From contig MVRC01000015.1 of assembly GCA_002067865.1 (NCBI GenBank), positions 1 to 64,000 on the forward strand: a stretch of DNA of 64,000 nucleotides, written 5' to 3'. The stretch is from Methanomassiliicoccales archaeon PtaU1.Bin124. Its GTDB lineage: Archaea; Thermoplasmatota; Thermoplasmata; Methanomassiliicoccales; UBA472. Every line of letters starts with the position of its first letter. Position 1 is the first letter of the stretch. Positions 33,429-43,247 of the stretch are shown here, piece by piece. The notes under the pieces are model-generated. The model made no database searches. It had not been told where the DNA came from and saw nothing but the letters and a program-made list of their open reading frames with translations. Both the position numbers and the translations under genes were made by a program.

Positions 33429-34445
33429 ATGAAGATCAGGGTAGGCGTGAACGGATTCGGCACCATCGGAAAGAGGGCGGCCTGGGCCGTCTCCAAGCAG
33501 GACGACATGGAGGTCGTCGGGGTCACCAAGACCAGGCCCAGCTTCGAGGCCAGGAATGCGATCAAAGAGGGCTTTCCTCTCTTTGCCGCCTGCGCTGAGG
33601 ACGTGACCGAGTTCGACAAGGCCGGCATAAAGACCTCTGGCACGCTGGACGACCTTATCTCCAAGTGCGATATCGTCATCGACACCACTCCGGGCGGGGT
33701 CGGTGCCGACTACAAGCCCAAGTACGAGAAGGCCGGGGTCAAGGCCATCTTCCAGGGCGGGGAGGACCACTCCATCGCCGGGATATCGTTCAACGCCATC
33801 GCCAACTACCACGAGTCCTGGGGCGCCAGCTTCGTCCGCGTGGTCTCCTGCAACACCACCGGCCTGTGCCGCACCCTCTACCCGCTGGACAAGGCCATCG
33901 GCATCCAGCGCGTCATCGCCTCGCTGGTGCGCCGCGGCGCCGACCCGGGCGACAAGAAAGGGTCCATGCTCAATTCCATCGAGCCCGCACTGAAGCTCCC
34001 CACCCATCACGGGCCGGACGTGCAGACCATCATGCCCTGGCTCAAGATCCAGACCATGGCGGTCGTCACCCCGACCACGCTCATGCACGTCCACTGCATC
34101 GCCGTCGACCTCAAGCGCGAGGCGAAGGAGGACGAGGTGCTGGGCGTGCTCAGCAAGTCCCCCCGCGTCAGGCTCATCTCCGGCAAGGACGGCGTCAGGT
34201 CCACCGGGCAGATCATGGAGCTGGCCAGGGACATGGGCAACCTGCGCGGCGACATGATGGACATCTGTGTGTGGAAGGACGGGATAAAGGTCACCGGTAA
34301 CCAGATGTTCTACTATCAGGCCATCCACCAGGAGTCCGATGTGGTCCCGGAGAACGTGGACTGCATCAGGGCCATGTGCAAGCTGGAGCAGGACCCGCTA
34401 AAGTCCATCGCCAAGACCGACAAGGCGATCGGCCTGGCAAAGTAA
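33429..34445 (+). CDS. gap: Archaeal (type II) glyceraldehyde-3-phosphate dehydrogenase
   Basis: A 338-residue NAD(P)-dependent phosphorylating GAPDH of the archaeal type. It has the Rossmann motif VGVNGFGTIGKRAAWAV and the catalytic Cys141 in VSCNTTGLCR. DTTPGGVGADYKPKYEKAG is the archaeal signature. It acts in gluconeogenesis/glycolysis. The ATG follows GAGGGAAGACT. PGK is encoded 1.2 kb downstream with a kinase gene between them on the other strand. Confidence 0.95.
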   Translation: MKIRVGVNGFGTIGKRAAWAVSKQDDMEVVGVTKTRPSFEARNAIKEGFPLFAACAEDVTEFDKAGIKTSGTLDDLISKCDIVIDTTPGGVGADYKPKYEKAGVKAIFQGGEDHSIAGISFNAIANYHESWGASFVRVVSCNTTGLCRTLYPLDKAIGIQRVIASLVRRGADPGDKKGSMLNSIEPALKLPTHHGPDVQTIMPWLKIQTMAVVTPTTLMHVHCIAVDLKREAKEDEVLGVLSKSPRVRLISGKDGVRSTGQIMELARDMGNLRGDMMDICVWKDGIKVTGNQMFYYQAIHQESDVVPENVDCIRAMCKLEQDPLKSIAKTDKAIGLAK

Positions 34446-34466
34446 ACCCTTTCTAAAAACCCATTT

Positions 34467-35501
34467 TCATTGTCCGGTCCTGAACCGGTTCGGGGGTATG
34501 GTGATGACGAACCTGGCCCCCCTTCCTTCCGCTCCGTTCTCCACGATCTTCATGCCGGTGATCTCGAGGACCTCCCTCGACAGGTAGAGACCGAAACCAG
34601 TGTTCTTCCCATAACCCCGCTTGAAGATGAAATCCTTCTCGTTCTCCGGCACTCCCTTCCCATCGTCCTCGATGACGATCTCTCCTTCGTCGCCCTTCCT
34701 GCGGAAGGTGATGCTCATCTCGGTGGCCTCGGCGTGCCTCTGCGCGTTCTCCATGATGTTGAAGAACACCTTCTCCAGCATCTGGTCCGCATAGACCTCC
34801 ACATCGTCCACATCGACATTGAGCGGCAGGCGGGGCTCGTTCAATCCTGCATACGAGAGGCGGATTACGTCCCGGACGTTTATCCAGGAGGGCTTCTTCG
34901 ATCCCAGCTCCTGGTACGTTCGGGTGAACTCGATCTGCTTCTTGATCGTCTCGGCCGAGGCCTTGGCCTTCTTGATGAACTTGGCCACGTTCTCGTCCTT
35001 GTTCTTCACCTCGGCCAGTTCCAGATATCCGAACAGGCCGGTGAGCGAGTTCAGCACGTCATGGCGTGTGGCAGAGCCCAGGATGTTGAGCTTCTTGTTC
35101 ATCATCTCCATGGACCACTGGTTGTCCTTGTAGAATGAGATGTCCATGCCCGCCAGGCAAATTTGCATCGTTCCTTCCCGGGATCTGACCAGGAACATCT
35201 GGATGCCCACCATCGAGAGATGGCCTTCCCTGTTCACCATCTCGATCTCCGACTTTATGATGTCTTGCTCCCCGGCCAGGAGGGAGTCCATTATCGACCT
35301 CACCCGGATCCGGTCCTCTGGCTTGATGATCATCATGACATCGGTGCCCTCCAGCATGGAAATGGGATAGCCGAGGGACCTCTCGGTCATAGCGCCTGAT
35401 ACGATGATGTTCCCATGCTCATCGAATATCAGCCAGACAGAATGCATCTTGTTGTAACATTCCTTGATATAATGGGACAACGTGGGATTGGACGTCGGCA
35501 T
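34467..35501 (-). CDS. PAS-domain sensor histidine kinase
   Basis: A cytoplasmic kinase of 344 residues. A single PAS domain (about 10-125) is followed by the H-box GSATRHDVLN with His147, an N-box FNIMENAQRHA, G1 EDDGKGVP and G2 GFGLYLSREV. It is close in layout and motif wording to the kinases at 5578 and 17949. It lies alone on the minus strand between gap and pgk, with no response regulator. Confidence 0.85.
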   Translation of the reverse strand: MPTSNPTLSHYIKECYNKMHSVWLIFDEHGNIIVSGAMTERSLGYPISMLEGTDVMMIIKPEDRIRVRSIMDSLLAGEQDIIKSEIEMVNREGHLSMVGIQMFLVRSREGTMQICLAGMDISFYKDNQWSMEMMNKKLNILGSATRHDVLNSLTGLFGYLELAEVKNKDENVAKFIKKAKASAETIKKQIEFTRTYQELGSKKPSWINVRDVIRLSYAGLNEPRLPLNVDVDDVEVYADQMLEKVFFNIMENAQRHAEATEMSITFRRKGDEGEIVIEDDGKGVPENEKDFIFKRGYGKNTGFGLYLSREVLEITGMKIVENGAEGRGARFVITIPPNRFRTGQ

Positions 35502-35649
35502 GCTGACTCGTATCGCTTAGGGCACTGTTGACGATAAAATGCTTTTGTCTCCAAAATATATATTATCTGGAACGATGCGACCGGAAAGGTAATTTAACCC
35601 CACCACTTACCCAGGGGTGCCTCAAATTTATCTGCTTGGGGTTGGGCCT

Positions 35650-36885
35650 ATGAAAGAGTTCTGCACCTTGGATGATTTCGATGTGGGCGGCAAGACCGTC
35701 ATACTCAGAGTGGACATCAACTGCCCGTTGAACCAGGGAACGCTGGAGATCGAGGACGACAACCGCATCAAGCAGATCATGCCGACCCTGCGCGAGCTGA
35801 ACCAGAAGAAGGCCAAGGTCGTCATCATCGCCCACCAGGGACGCCCCGGCGACTGGGACTTCTGCTCTCTGGAGAGCCACGCGAAGATCCTCTCCAAGCA
35901 TCTGGGGAAGGAGGTCAAGTATGTCGACGACCTCTACGGCGAGAAGGCCATCGCGGCCATCCGCGCGATGCGTCCAGGCGATGTCCTGGTGCTGAAGAAC
36001 GTGCGCGAGCTGGCATGCGAGCAGGAGAAGAGGTCCATGGAGGACCATGCCCAAGAGGAAATGGTCCAGGTCCTATCGAAGGTGGCCGACATCTATGTAT
36101 CGGACGCCTTCGGAGCGGCCCACCGGGCCCAATGTTCGCTGATCGGATTCCAAGCGGTCATGCCGTCCGCCGCGGGCAGGCTCATGGAGAAGGAGCTGAC
36201 AGCGCTGAGCACCGTGTTCGACGACCCGGCCAGGCCCTGCATCTTCGTTCTCGGGGGCTCGAAGTTCTCCGATTCCATCAAGGTCATTGATAGGGTCCTC
36301 ACCAAGAAGATCGCCGACAAGGTCATCCTTGTTGGTCTCAGCGCCAGTGCTTTCCTCAAGGCCAAAGGGGTCGATCTGGGCCAGGACAGCGAGGAGATAT
36401 TGTCAAAGGAGTTCACCCCGGAGAACCTGGAGGCGGCCAAGAAGCTGCTGGCGGAGAAGGGGGAGAACATCATTTTGCCGGTCGATGTGGCGGTGGACCA
36501 GGAAGGGAGGCGCGTGGACCTGGACCTTACCCAGCTGCCCAACGACTATCCCATCTTCGACATCGGCCCGAGGTCGGTGGAGAAGTTCCGCAAGGTGCTG
36601 GCCACCGCCGGCACGATCTTCATGTCCGGTCCCGCCGGGGTCTTCGAGCGGGAGGAGTTCGCCCTCGGCACCCGCGAGCTGATGAAGGCCGCGGTAGAAT
36701 CGGGAGCATACACGGTCATCGGAGGAGGCCACACGGTCTCCGCCTCGGAGAAGTTCGGCTTCTACAACAAGTTCTCCTACGTCAGCACGGGCGGAGGGGC
36801 GCTGGAGACGTACCTCCTGGGCAAGAAGATGCCTGTGGTGGAGGCGCTGCGCGTCTCCTACCTCAGGGAAGAGAAGTGCAAGTAA
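35650..36885 (+). CDS. pgk: Phosphoglycerate kinase
   Basis: A 411-residue phosphoglycerate kinase. It has ILRVDINCPLN at the substrate-binding N-terminus, AHQGRPGD, the segment SDAFGAAHRAQCS, LGGSKFSDSI, MSGPAGVFE and the nucleotide loop TVIGGGHTV. It catalyses the reversible ATP-forming step between 1,3-bisphosphoglycerate and 3-phosphoglycerate. ATG 35650 is used because the upstream 11 codons do not match the family; an AAATTTATC element at 35624-35632 suggests a very short or leaderless mRNA. Confidence 0.93.
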   Translation: MKEFCTLDDFDVGGKTVILRVDINCPLNQGTLEIEDDNRIKQIMPTLRELNQKKAKVVIIAHQGRPGDWDFCSLESHAKILSKHLGKEVKYVDDLYGEKAIAAIRAMRPGDVLVLKNVRELACEQEKRSMEDHAQEEMVQVLSKVADIYVSDAFGAAHRAQCSLIGFQAVMPSAAGRLMEKELTALSTVFDDPARPCIFVLGGSKFSDSIKVIDRVLTKKIADKVILVGLSASAFLKAKGVDLGQDSEEILSKEFTPENLEAAKKLLAEKGENIILPVDVAVDQEGRRVDLDLTQLPNDYPIFDIGPRSVEKFRKVLATAGTIFMSGPAGVFEREEFALGTRELMKAAVESGAYTVIGGGHTVSASEKFGFYNKFSYVSTGGGALETYLLGKKMPVVEALRVSYLREEKCK

Positions 36886-36975
36886 CGTTGCCTAACGATC
36901 ATCTGGTCGTGGCCGGTGTTCGGTCGCGGGATGCGATTTGCACCGGTTCTAAGAATGGAAAAATGAAAAAATGGT

Positions 36976-38133
36976 TTAGAGGACCTTTCTCATCCTCTCG
37001 ATGGCCTCTTCAATGCGCGGCACGGGCTGCGTCGTGGCGAAACGGACGAAGTGGTCGCCGTACTCGCCGAAGCCGATCCCTGGGGTACAGACTATGCCAG
37101 CCTGCAGCATCTTGTCGGCGAACTTCATCGATGGCGTGTCGACGTGCAGCCAAAGGTAGAACGTTCCCTTGGGCGGGTCCACCTTGAAGCCCAGGCTGCG
37201 GAGTCCCTTGACCAGTACGTTCCTGCGTTCCTGGTAGATGGCGATGTTCTTCTTGACCAGCTCGGGCTTCTCCGCTCCCTTGTACATGTCCAGCGCCTTG
37301 ACCATGGCCTTCTGCACGAACATGGAGCAGCCGGAATCGACCTGTGACTTGGCCTTCTTCAGCCCGGCGATCAGGGTGGCGTCTCCCACGGCATAGCCGA
37401 CTCTGTAGCCTGTCATGTTGAACGTCTTGGAGAGCGAGCCGAACTCGATGGCCCCGGTCCCCTGGCAGCATTCCAGAATGCTCGGGGCGGAGTAGTCATC
37501 GAAGGTCATCTCGGAATATGCGTTATCGTAGGCCAGGATGGTATCGGTCTCAACGCACCAGGTGGAGGCTTTCCAGAGGAACTCCTTGCTGGCGACCGCT
37601 CCGGTCGGGTTGTTGGGGTAGTTCAGGTAAAGCATCTTGGCGTCCGAGGGCAGCGCGTCCAGTTCGGGCAGGAACCCCTTCTCCGGGCGCAGCGGCACCT
37701 TCACCGGGGTGGCGTCGCACAGCAGCGTGCCTCCCTGGGAATACACAGGGTATCCAGGGTCGGGGCAGAGCACCTTCTCGCCCGGGTTCACGAAGGCCCG
37801 GCAGATGTTCGCTATGCCCTCCTTGCTGCCGATGAGGATGCACACCTCTCCGTCAGGGTCCACGTCCACGTTGAAGCGGCGCTTGTACCAGTCGGAGACC
37901 GCCCTGCGCACCTCCGGCTCCCCTCCCGAGGAAGGGTACCGGTGGTTCACCGGGTCGTTCAGCTGGCGCTGCACTTCCTCCACGATCACCTGAGGCGTGG
38001 GGATGTCGGGGTCGCCGATGCCGAAATCGATGATGTCGACGCCCTCCTGGCGTTTCTTCTTGACCTTCTCCTCGATCTCCACGAAGAGATACGGGGGGAT
38101 CTTCTTCAACCGGTTTGCGTACTCGAACGGCAT
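36976..38133 (-). CDS. dapL: LL-diaminopimelate aminotransferase
   Basis: A 385-residue class I/II PLP aminotransferase. It has FGIGDPDIPTP, YPNNPTGA, the Schiff-base Lys in GSLSKTFNMTGYRVG and the C-terminal Arg in HFVRFAT. As the last gene of the lysine operon it should convert tetrahydrodipicolinate directly to LL-diaminopimelate with glutamate, bypassing the succinyl or acetyl routes. It starts 9 bases after dapF. Confidence 0.88.
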   Translation of the reverse strand: MPFEYANRLKKIPPYLFVEIEEKVKKKRQEGVDIIDFGIGDPDIPTPQVIVEEVQRQLNDPVNHRYPSSGGEPEVRRAVSDWYKRRFNVDVDPDGEVCILIGSKEGIANICRAFVNPGEKVLCPDPGYPVYSQGGTLLCDATPVKVPLRPEKGFLPELDALPSDAKMLYLNYPNNPTGAVASKEFLWKASTWCVETDTILAYDNAYSEMTFDDYSAPSILECCQGTGAIEFGSLSKTFNMTGYRVGYAVGDATLIAGLKKAKSQVDSGCSMFVQKAMVKALDMYKGAEKPELVKKNIAIYQERRNVLVKGLRSLGFKVDPPKGTFYLWLHVDTPSMKFADKMLQAGIVCTPGIGFGEYGDHFVRFATTQPVPRIEEAIERMRKVL

Positions 38134-38142
38134 TTTTACACC

Positions 38143-38970
38143 TCAATCGATGGCCGCGCGGTACACCAGCACAGCCGGGCCGCGCATCTTCACTTCGCTC
38201 AGATCCCTCGATACGGATATCCAGAGGCTTCCCCCCGGCAGGCGGACCTCGACCTCCTCGCCGAACGGCACCTTGCCCGATACGGCAGCGGCCACGGCAG
38301 TGGCGCAAGCGCCAGTGCCGCATGCCATGGTCCATCCCGCCCCCCTCTCGAAGACCTTGACCTCTAATACTCCCTTCACCAATTTAACGAATTCGACGTT
38401 CGTCCGCTTGGGGAACGAGGGGTGCCTCTCCAGCTTCGGACCGAGCTCGTCCATCTCCTCCGGCTCGAACTCTTGGAACGTGATCAGGTGTGGGTTGCCC
38501 ATGGAGACGGCGGTGGCGACGATCCTCTGTCCGTCCACGTTCAGTTCCGCGTCCACGAACTGCCCCTCTCCCTTCATGGGGATGAGCTTCCGGTCCAGCT
38601 TGGGGGCGCCCATGCCGACGACCACCGACTCGACCAGGCCGTTGTGCACGGTGCATTCGATGCTCTTGCCGCCGGCCAGGGTGTTGATCGTCATCGTCTT
38701 CGAGCGCACCAGCCAGTTATCGTACAGGTGCTTCGCGACGCAGCGGATGCCGTTGCCGCACATCTCCGCCTCGCTGCCGTCGGAGTTCATCACGACCATG
38801 CGGGCGTCGCACATGCAGTCCTTCTCGATGTAGAGGATGCCGTCAGCACCGATGCCGGTGTGGCGGTCGCACAGCCTCTTGACGTACTCCGGGTCTTTCT
38901 TCGCGCTCTGGTCAAAGTTCTCCAGCACGATGAAGTCGTTGCCCAGCCCGTGGTACTTCCAGAACCTCAT
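38143..38970 (-). CDS. dapF: Diaminopimelate epimerase
   Basis: A 275-residue epimerase that converts LL- to meso-diaminopimelate. The two catalytic Cys lie in SEAEMCGNGIRC and MACGTGACAT. It begins MRFWKYHGLGNDFIVLEN, the family start. Its ATG at 38970 overlaps the lysA stop (ATGA), so translation is coupled. Confidence 0.95.
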   Translation of the reverse strand: MRFWKYHGLGNDFIVLENFDQSAKKDPEYVKRLCDRHTGIGADGILYIEKDCMCDARMVVMNSDGSEAEMCGNGIRCVAKHLYDNWLVRSKTMTINTLAGGKSIECTVHNGLVESVVVGMGAPKLDRKLIPMKGEGQFVDAELNVDGQRIVATAVSMGNPHLITFQEFEPEEMDELGPKLERHPSFPKRTNVEFVKLVKGVLEVKVFERGAGWTMACGTGACATAVAAAVSGKVPFGEEVEVRLPGGSLWISVSRDLSEVKMRGPAVLVYRAAID

Positions 38971-40226
38971 ACCATCAGCCTCGAAGGTATCTTCTGCCCG
39001 CGGATGAGGTCGTCCATGGTCTGCCTCTCCCTGGTCAGGTAGGTCTGTCCCTCGCTCACCAGCACTTCGGCGGGCAGCGGTCGGGCGTTGTAATTGGAGG
39101 CCATGGTGAATCCGTATGCGCCAGTATCGTAGATGACCAGCACATCGCCCTCGGCCAGCCGGGGCAGCTTCCGGTCCTTGGCGATGAAGTCGCCCGACTC
39201 GCATATCGGTCCGACCACGTCATAGGCCAGCTCGTTCGGCGCCCCGAACCTGTTGGCCACGGCCACGTGGTGATAGCTGCCGTAGAACGCAGGGCGGATG
39301 AGCGTGTGGAATCCGGCATCGGTCCCGGCGAAGCGCTTGTCCGGCGTCTCCTTGACGTCATGCACTGTCGCCAGCAGGACGGTCGAATCGCAGATGATGT
39401 AACGGCCGGGCTCGAGCACCAGCTGCTTGATTCCGGTGGACTCTAGGACCCTTCCGGTGATCGCATCGGCCATGGCGTCCAAGTCCATCTCGTGGTCCTC
39501 GGGCTTGTACGGTATGCCGATGCCGCCGCCCAGGTCCAGCATTTCCAGTTGCAGGCCCAGCACGTCCTTGATCTCGTTTACGATGTCGATCATGACGTCG
39601 GTCACTTCGAGGAACGGATCGATCACCTGCACGCCCGCGCCGATATGGCAATGGATGCCGAACGGATTGAATCCCAGCGATATCGCCTCGGAATAGGCGT
39701 TCACGATGGCCCCCTTGGGCACGCCGAACTTGGTCGTCTTCGAGCCGGTCATGACATGGGCATGATGTCCGGCACCGACCCCGGGGTTGACGCGGATGGA
39801 TATCGGATGCCCCGGAGCGATCTCCGCCAGCCTCCTCATCTCCGACATGGAGTCGATGTTGATGGGAACCTTCCTGGCCGCCAGCATGCTCAGCTCCTCG
39901 TTGCTGACGCTGGTGCCCGTGTACAGTATCCGGTCGGGGGAGAAGCCGGCCTTCAGGCACAGCTCCACCTCGCCGATGGAGACGGCGTCGATGCAGCTGC
40001 CCTCCTTCTCCAGGATGCGGAGGACCGCCAGATTGTTGTTCGCCTTCAGGGCGTAGTTGATCCGGGTCGGCATCCTGCTGTTGAAAGCAGCGCTGACGTT
40101 GCGATAGTTCTCCCTCAGCCTCGCCTCGTCCGTCACGTAGACGGGGGTGCCATACTTCCTGGCGATGTCCACGGCCTTGACGCCGCCGATGGTCATCTGC
40201 CCGTTGATGCTCTCGAAGTTCCTCAT
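38967..40226 (-). CDS. lysA: Diaminopimelate decarboxylase
   Basis: A 419-residue PLP decarboxylase, the last step to lysine. It has NYALKANNNLAVLRIL with the PLP Lys, the HCHIGAGV segment, DLGGGIGIPY and CESGDFIAKDR with the active-site Cys. Its length is normal. It lies directly after lysC with no gap and overlaps dapF. Confidence 0.95.
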   Translation of the reverse strand: MRNFESINGQMTIGGVKAVDIARKYGTPVYVTDEARLRENYRNVSAAFNSRMPTRINYALKANNNLAVLRILEKEGSCIDAVSIGEVELCLKAGFSPDRILYTGTSVSNEELSMLAARKVPINIDSMSEMRRLAEIAPGHPISIRVNPGVGAGHHAHVMTGSKTTKFGVPKGAIVNAYSEAISLGFNPFGIHCHIGAGVQVIDPFLEVTDVMIDIVNEIKDVLGLQLEMLDLGGGIGIPYKPEDHEMDLDAMADAITGRVLESTGIKQLVLEPGRYIICDSTVLLATVHDVKETPDKRFAGTDAGFHTLIRPAFYGSYHHVAVANRFGAPNELAYDVVGPICESGDFIAKDRKLPRLAEGDVLVIYDTGAYGFTMASNYNARPLPAEVLVSEGQTYLTRERQTMDDLIRGQKIPSRLMV

Positions 40227-41591
40227 TCAATCACCGATGTATCTTTGATGAAGCTTTACTACCACATCGACCGCCCTTTCGTTGCTCACGACGAAGTTCA
40301 GCGCGACGTCCGATGCGCCCTCGGAGATCATCTCCACGTTGGCGCCTGCGTCGGCGACGGTGGCGAACACCTGCGCTGACACGCCGCACGTCTGCAGCAT
40401 GCCATCGCCTACCGCGCATATCAAAGAGACGTTGTCCTTCACCTCTACCTTCTCGACATCGTCCTTCAGCGCCCTGAGCCGCTCCACCGACTCGGACACC
40501 TGCTCGGACGGCATCAGCACTGCCAGGGTGGAAAGGGAGGTGGAGATGGCATAGGTGGTGACACCGTCCGCCAGCACGTTCTCCAGGATGCGGTTGACCA
40601 GTCCCGGCTGGTAGACGATCTCGCCAGAGTAGACCTTCACGATGGAGAGGTCCTTCTTCATGGCCACACTGCGCAGCATGGAGCCGCTGGGCTGCCTCAG
40701 CCGGCAGATCTTGGTCCCCTCGCCATCGGGGTTGAAGGAGTTCTTCACCCAGACCTCCAGGTCCTTCTTGCGGGCCGGTTCGATGGTGCGGGGGTGCAAT
40801 ACCTTGGCGCCGAAGTAGGCCAGTTCCGCCGCCTCGTTATAGTCCATGACTGTCAGGGTCTTGGCCTTGGGGACGATGCGGGGGTCGGCCGTCATGAAGC
40901 CGTCCACATCGGTCCAGATCTCCACCGCATCGGCGTCCAGGCCGTTCGCCACGACAGATCCGGAATAATCGGAACCGCCCCGGCCGAACGTCATGGGCCT
41001 TCCATCCGGTCCCACGCCGTAGAAGCCGGTTATGATCGGGGTCTGGCCCCTCCCGATGGCCGGCAGGACCCGGGCCTTCAGGTTGATGCTGGTGGTGTAC
41101 AGGTCGGCCGTGCCGTTACCGGGAAGCCCGGTCGCAACGATGCCCGCCTCCTCGCTGGTGAGGGCGATGGCGTCGCAGCCCTTGGAGCGCAATATGAACG
41201 CCAGGGTCAGGGAGCTGAGCCGCTCGCCCCAGCTGGATATGATGTCGTACCAAACCTTCTTCTCATGGCCGCGGGGCGCGGCGTGATATGAGCGCAAGGC
41301 CTCCCTCAGCCCATCGACCCTCTGGTCCAGCTGCGGGACGTAGCGATCCAGCAGTTCGGGCGTCATGGTGGCCTGGGCGGCGTCGATGTGCTTCTGCCGC
41401 AGCGCCTGGAGGTCTGCCTCCTGTCTCTGCTCCGCCTCCTTCATCATGGCTATGAGCATGTTCGTGACCCCCGACATGGCGGAGACCACGACAGCCTTCC
41501 TTGCCCTCTCGTGCATGATTATGTCGGCGGTCTTGGCCATCATTGCTCCCGAACCAACGCTGGTACCGCCGAACTTCATGACCTTGATCAT
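40227..41591 (-). CDS. lysC: Aspartate kinase
   Basis: A 454-residue aspartate kinase. It begins KVMKFGGTSVGSG, has GFYGVGPDGRPMTFGRGGSDYSG in the catalytic domain and two ACT domains from about residue 310 (VAMKKDLSIVKVYSG and VSLICAVGDGM) that suggest feedback inhibition by lysine or another product. The stop of lysC and start of lysA are adjacent, and its start overlaps dapB. Aspartate semialdehyde dehydrogenase is not in the operon. Confidence 0.95.
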   Translation of the reverse strand: MIKVMKFGGTSVGSGAMMAKTADIIMHERARKAVVVSAMSGVTNMLIAMMKEAEQRQEADLQALRQKHIDAAQATMTPELLDRYVPQLDQRVDGLREALRSYHAAPRGHEKKVWYDIISSWGERLSSLTLAFILRSKGCDAIALTSEEAGIVATGLPGNGTADLYTTSINLKARVLPAIGRGQTPIITGFYGVGPDGRPMTFGRGGSDYSGSVVANGLDADAVEIWTDVDGFMTADPRIVPKAKTLTVMDYNEAAELAYFGAKVLHPRTIEPARKKDLEVWVKNSFNPDGEGTKICRLRQPSGSMLRSVAMKKDLSIVKVYSGEIVYQPGLVNRILENVLADGVTTYAISTSLSTLAVLMPSEQVSESVERLRALKDDVEKVEVKDNVSLICAVGDGMLQTCGVSAQVFATVADAGANVEMISEGASDVALNFVVSNERAVDVVVKLHQRYIGD

Positions 41592-42376
41592 AGGCCCAGC
41601 ACCTCTGCCATGGAGTGGACCTTGCCATCCTTCCTGCCCGAGACCCAGCGGATGGCGGTGATGCAGCCCTCGGCGAAGGCCTCCCTGGAATGGGCCCGAT
41701 GGGTCAGCTCGATCCTCTCCTTGTTGCCGCCGAAGATGACGGTATGCTCACCGACCACATCCCCGATGCGGATGGCATGGATACCAATCTCCCTTCCCCG
41801 GGCGCCGGTCACGCCCTCCCTGCCGCAGACGTACTTGTCCACGCCAGTTACGGAGGTGATGACCTGGGCCGCCTTCATGGCCGTGCCCGATGGCGCGTCC
41901 CTCTTCTTGTCATGGTGGACCTCGATGATCTCCACCTCGTAATCAGGAAGCGAGCGGGCCAGCTGTTCGCAGGCCTTCCAGAACACATTGACACCGATGC
42001 TGAAGTTGGCGGTCTGCACGGCCGATGCCCCGTTCGATGCGATGCCCTTCTCCAGCTGGTTCAGGTACGAATCGCTCAGCCCGGTCGTGCCGATGACGCA
42101 GGCCACCCCGCTGGCCAACGCGACCTCTAGGTTTCCATCGGCCACGTTCGCCGGGGTCAGCTCCACGTAGACGTTCGCATTCTCGAGCAGCCTGGGAAGG
42201 TCGCTGGGGACCGAGCCTAGCACGCCCGGTGCGATCTCCTTGCCCACGTGCCCTCCCTCGGGCGAAACGATCGCCCCCACCAGCTGCAGGTCCTTCTGCC
42301 TTGCCAGTATGGCGCACACTAATGAACCCAATTTGCCGGAGGCCCCGGCCACCACTACGCGTACCAAGGGTCTCAC
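41588..42376 (-). CDS. dapB: Dihydrodipicolinate reductase
   Basis: A 262-residue NAD(P)H-dependent reductase. It has the Rossmann motif VVVAGASGKLGSLVC, VIGTTGLSD, and the catalytic EVHHDKKRDAPSGTAMK. It follows dapA by 1 base and overlaps lysC by 4 bases. Confidence 0.95.
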   Translation of the reverse strand: MRPLVRVVVAGASGKLGSLVCAILARQKDLQLVGAIVSPEGGHVGKEIAPGVLGSVPSDLPRLLENANVYVELTPANVADGNLEVALASGVACVIGTTGLSDSYLNQLEKGIASNGASAVQTANFSIGVNVFWKACEQLARSLPDYEVEIIEVHHDKKRDAPSGTAMKAAQVITSVTGVDKYVCGREGVTGARGREIGIHAIRIGDVVGEHTVIFGGNKERIELTHRAHSREAFAEGCITAIRWVSGRKDGKVHSMAEVLGL

Positions 42377-42377
42377 C

Positions 42378-43247
42378 TCACAACAGCTTCATGTCGGCCA
42401 ATGTACGGCGCACCACTTCCGCGTTGTTGTGCTCCATCTCGCACAATGGCAGGCGGAAGGCGCCGGACGGGCGGCCCAGCATGCGCATGGCCGTCTTCAC
42501 CGGTATGGGGTTCGTCTCCACGAACAGGTTCTTGAACAGGGGCAGCAGCTTGTAGTGGACCTCGCGGGCCTTGGCGAAATCGCCGTCCATGGCATGATGC
42601 ACCATCTTGGTGACCATCCCCGGAACGATGTTCGAGGCGACCGATATGACCCCCTTTCCGCCCAGGGACATGATGGCCAGGGTGAGGGCGTCGTCGCCAG
42701 AGATGACATCGAAATCGGGGCGCACGTCCGCCAGTATCATCATGATCTGGTCCAGGTTGCCCGACGCCTCCTTGACGCCCACTATGTTCGGCACCTGGGA
42801 CAGCCTCTTGATGGTGGCCGGCGCGATGTTCTGCCCGGTCCTTCCAGGCACGTTATAGACGATGATGGGGATGTCCACCTTGGCGATGGCCTCGTAATGC
42901 TTGAACAGGCCGTTCTGCGTCGGCTTGTTGTAGTATGGGGATATGGACAGTATGCCGTCCACGCCCAGGTCCTTCGCCCCCCTGGTCAGGTGGACCGCCT
43001 CGTGGGTGGCGTTGCTTCCCGCTCCGGCGAAGACCTTGGCCCTCTTCTTCGTCTCCATGACGATCTGGATGACCCTGAGGTGCTCCTTGTGGGTGAGGGT
43101 GGCGGACTCGCCCGTCGTGCCGCAAGGCACTATGGCGTCCACGCCTTCCTGCTCCTGGAACTCCACCATGCGGCGGATCCCATCCTCGTCCAGCTCTCCG
43201 TTCTCCTTGAACGGGGTGATCAGCGCGGTGGCGCAGCCGGAGAACAT
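42378..43247 (-). CDS. dapA: 4-hydroxy-tetrahydrodipicolinate synthase
   Basis: A 289-residue aldolase of the DapA/NAL family that joins aspartate semialdehyde and pyruvate. It has VPCGTTGESATLTHKEH, the Tyr and Lys region IIVYNVPGRTGQN with VGVKEASGNL, and GDDALTLAIMSLGGKGVISV. Its start overlaps the stop of the Lrp-like regulator gene by one base (TGATG), so the regulator is the first gene of the lysine operon. Confidence 0.95.
   Translation of the reverse strand: MFSGCATALITPFKENGELDEDGIRRMVEFQEQEGVDAIVPCGTTGESATLTHKEHLRVIQIVMETKKRAKVFAGAGSNATHEAVHLTRGAKDLGVDGILSISPYYNKPTQNGLFKHYEAIAKVDIPIIVYNVPGRTGQNIAPATIKRLSQVPNIVGVKEASGNLDQIMMILADVRPDFDVISGDDALTLAIMSLGGKGVISVASNIVPGMVTKMVHHAMDGDFAKAREVHYKLLPLFKNLFVETNPIPVKTAMRMLGRPSGAFRLPLCEMEHNNAEVVRRTLADMKLL

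Noticed and set aside
36886-36975. A gene in the gap between pgk and dapL
   Set aside because: Only about 90 bases with no supported start or conserved motif; it probably holds the two convergent gene ends.
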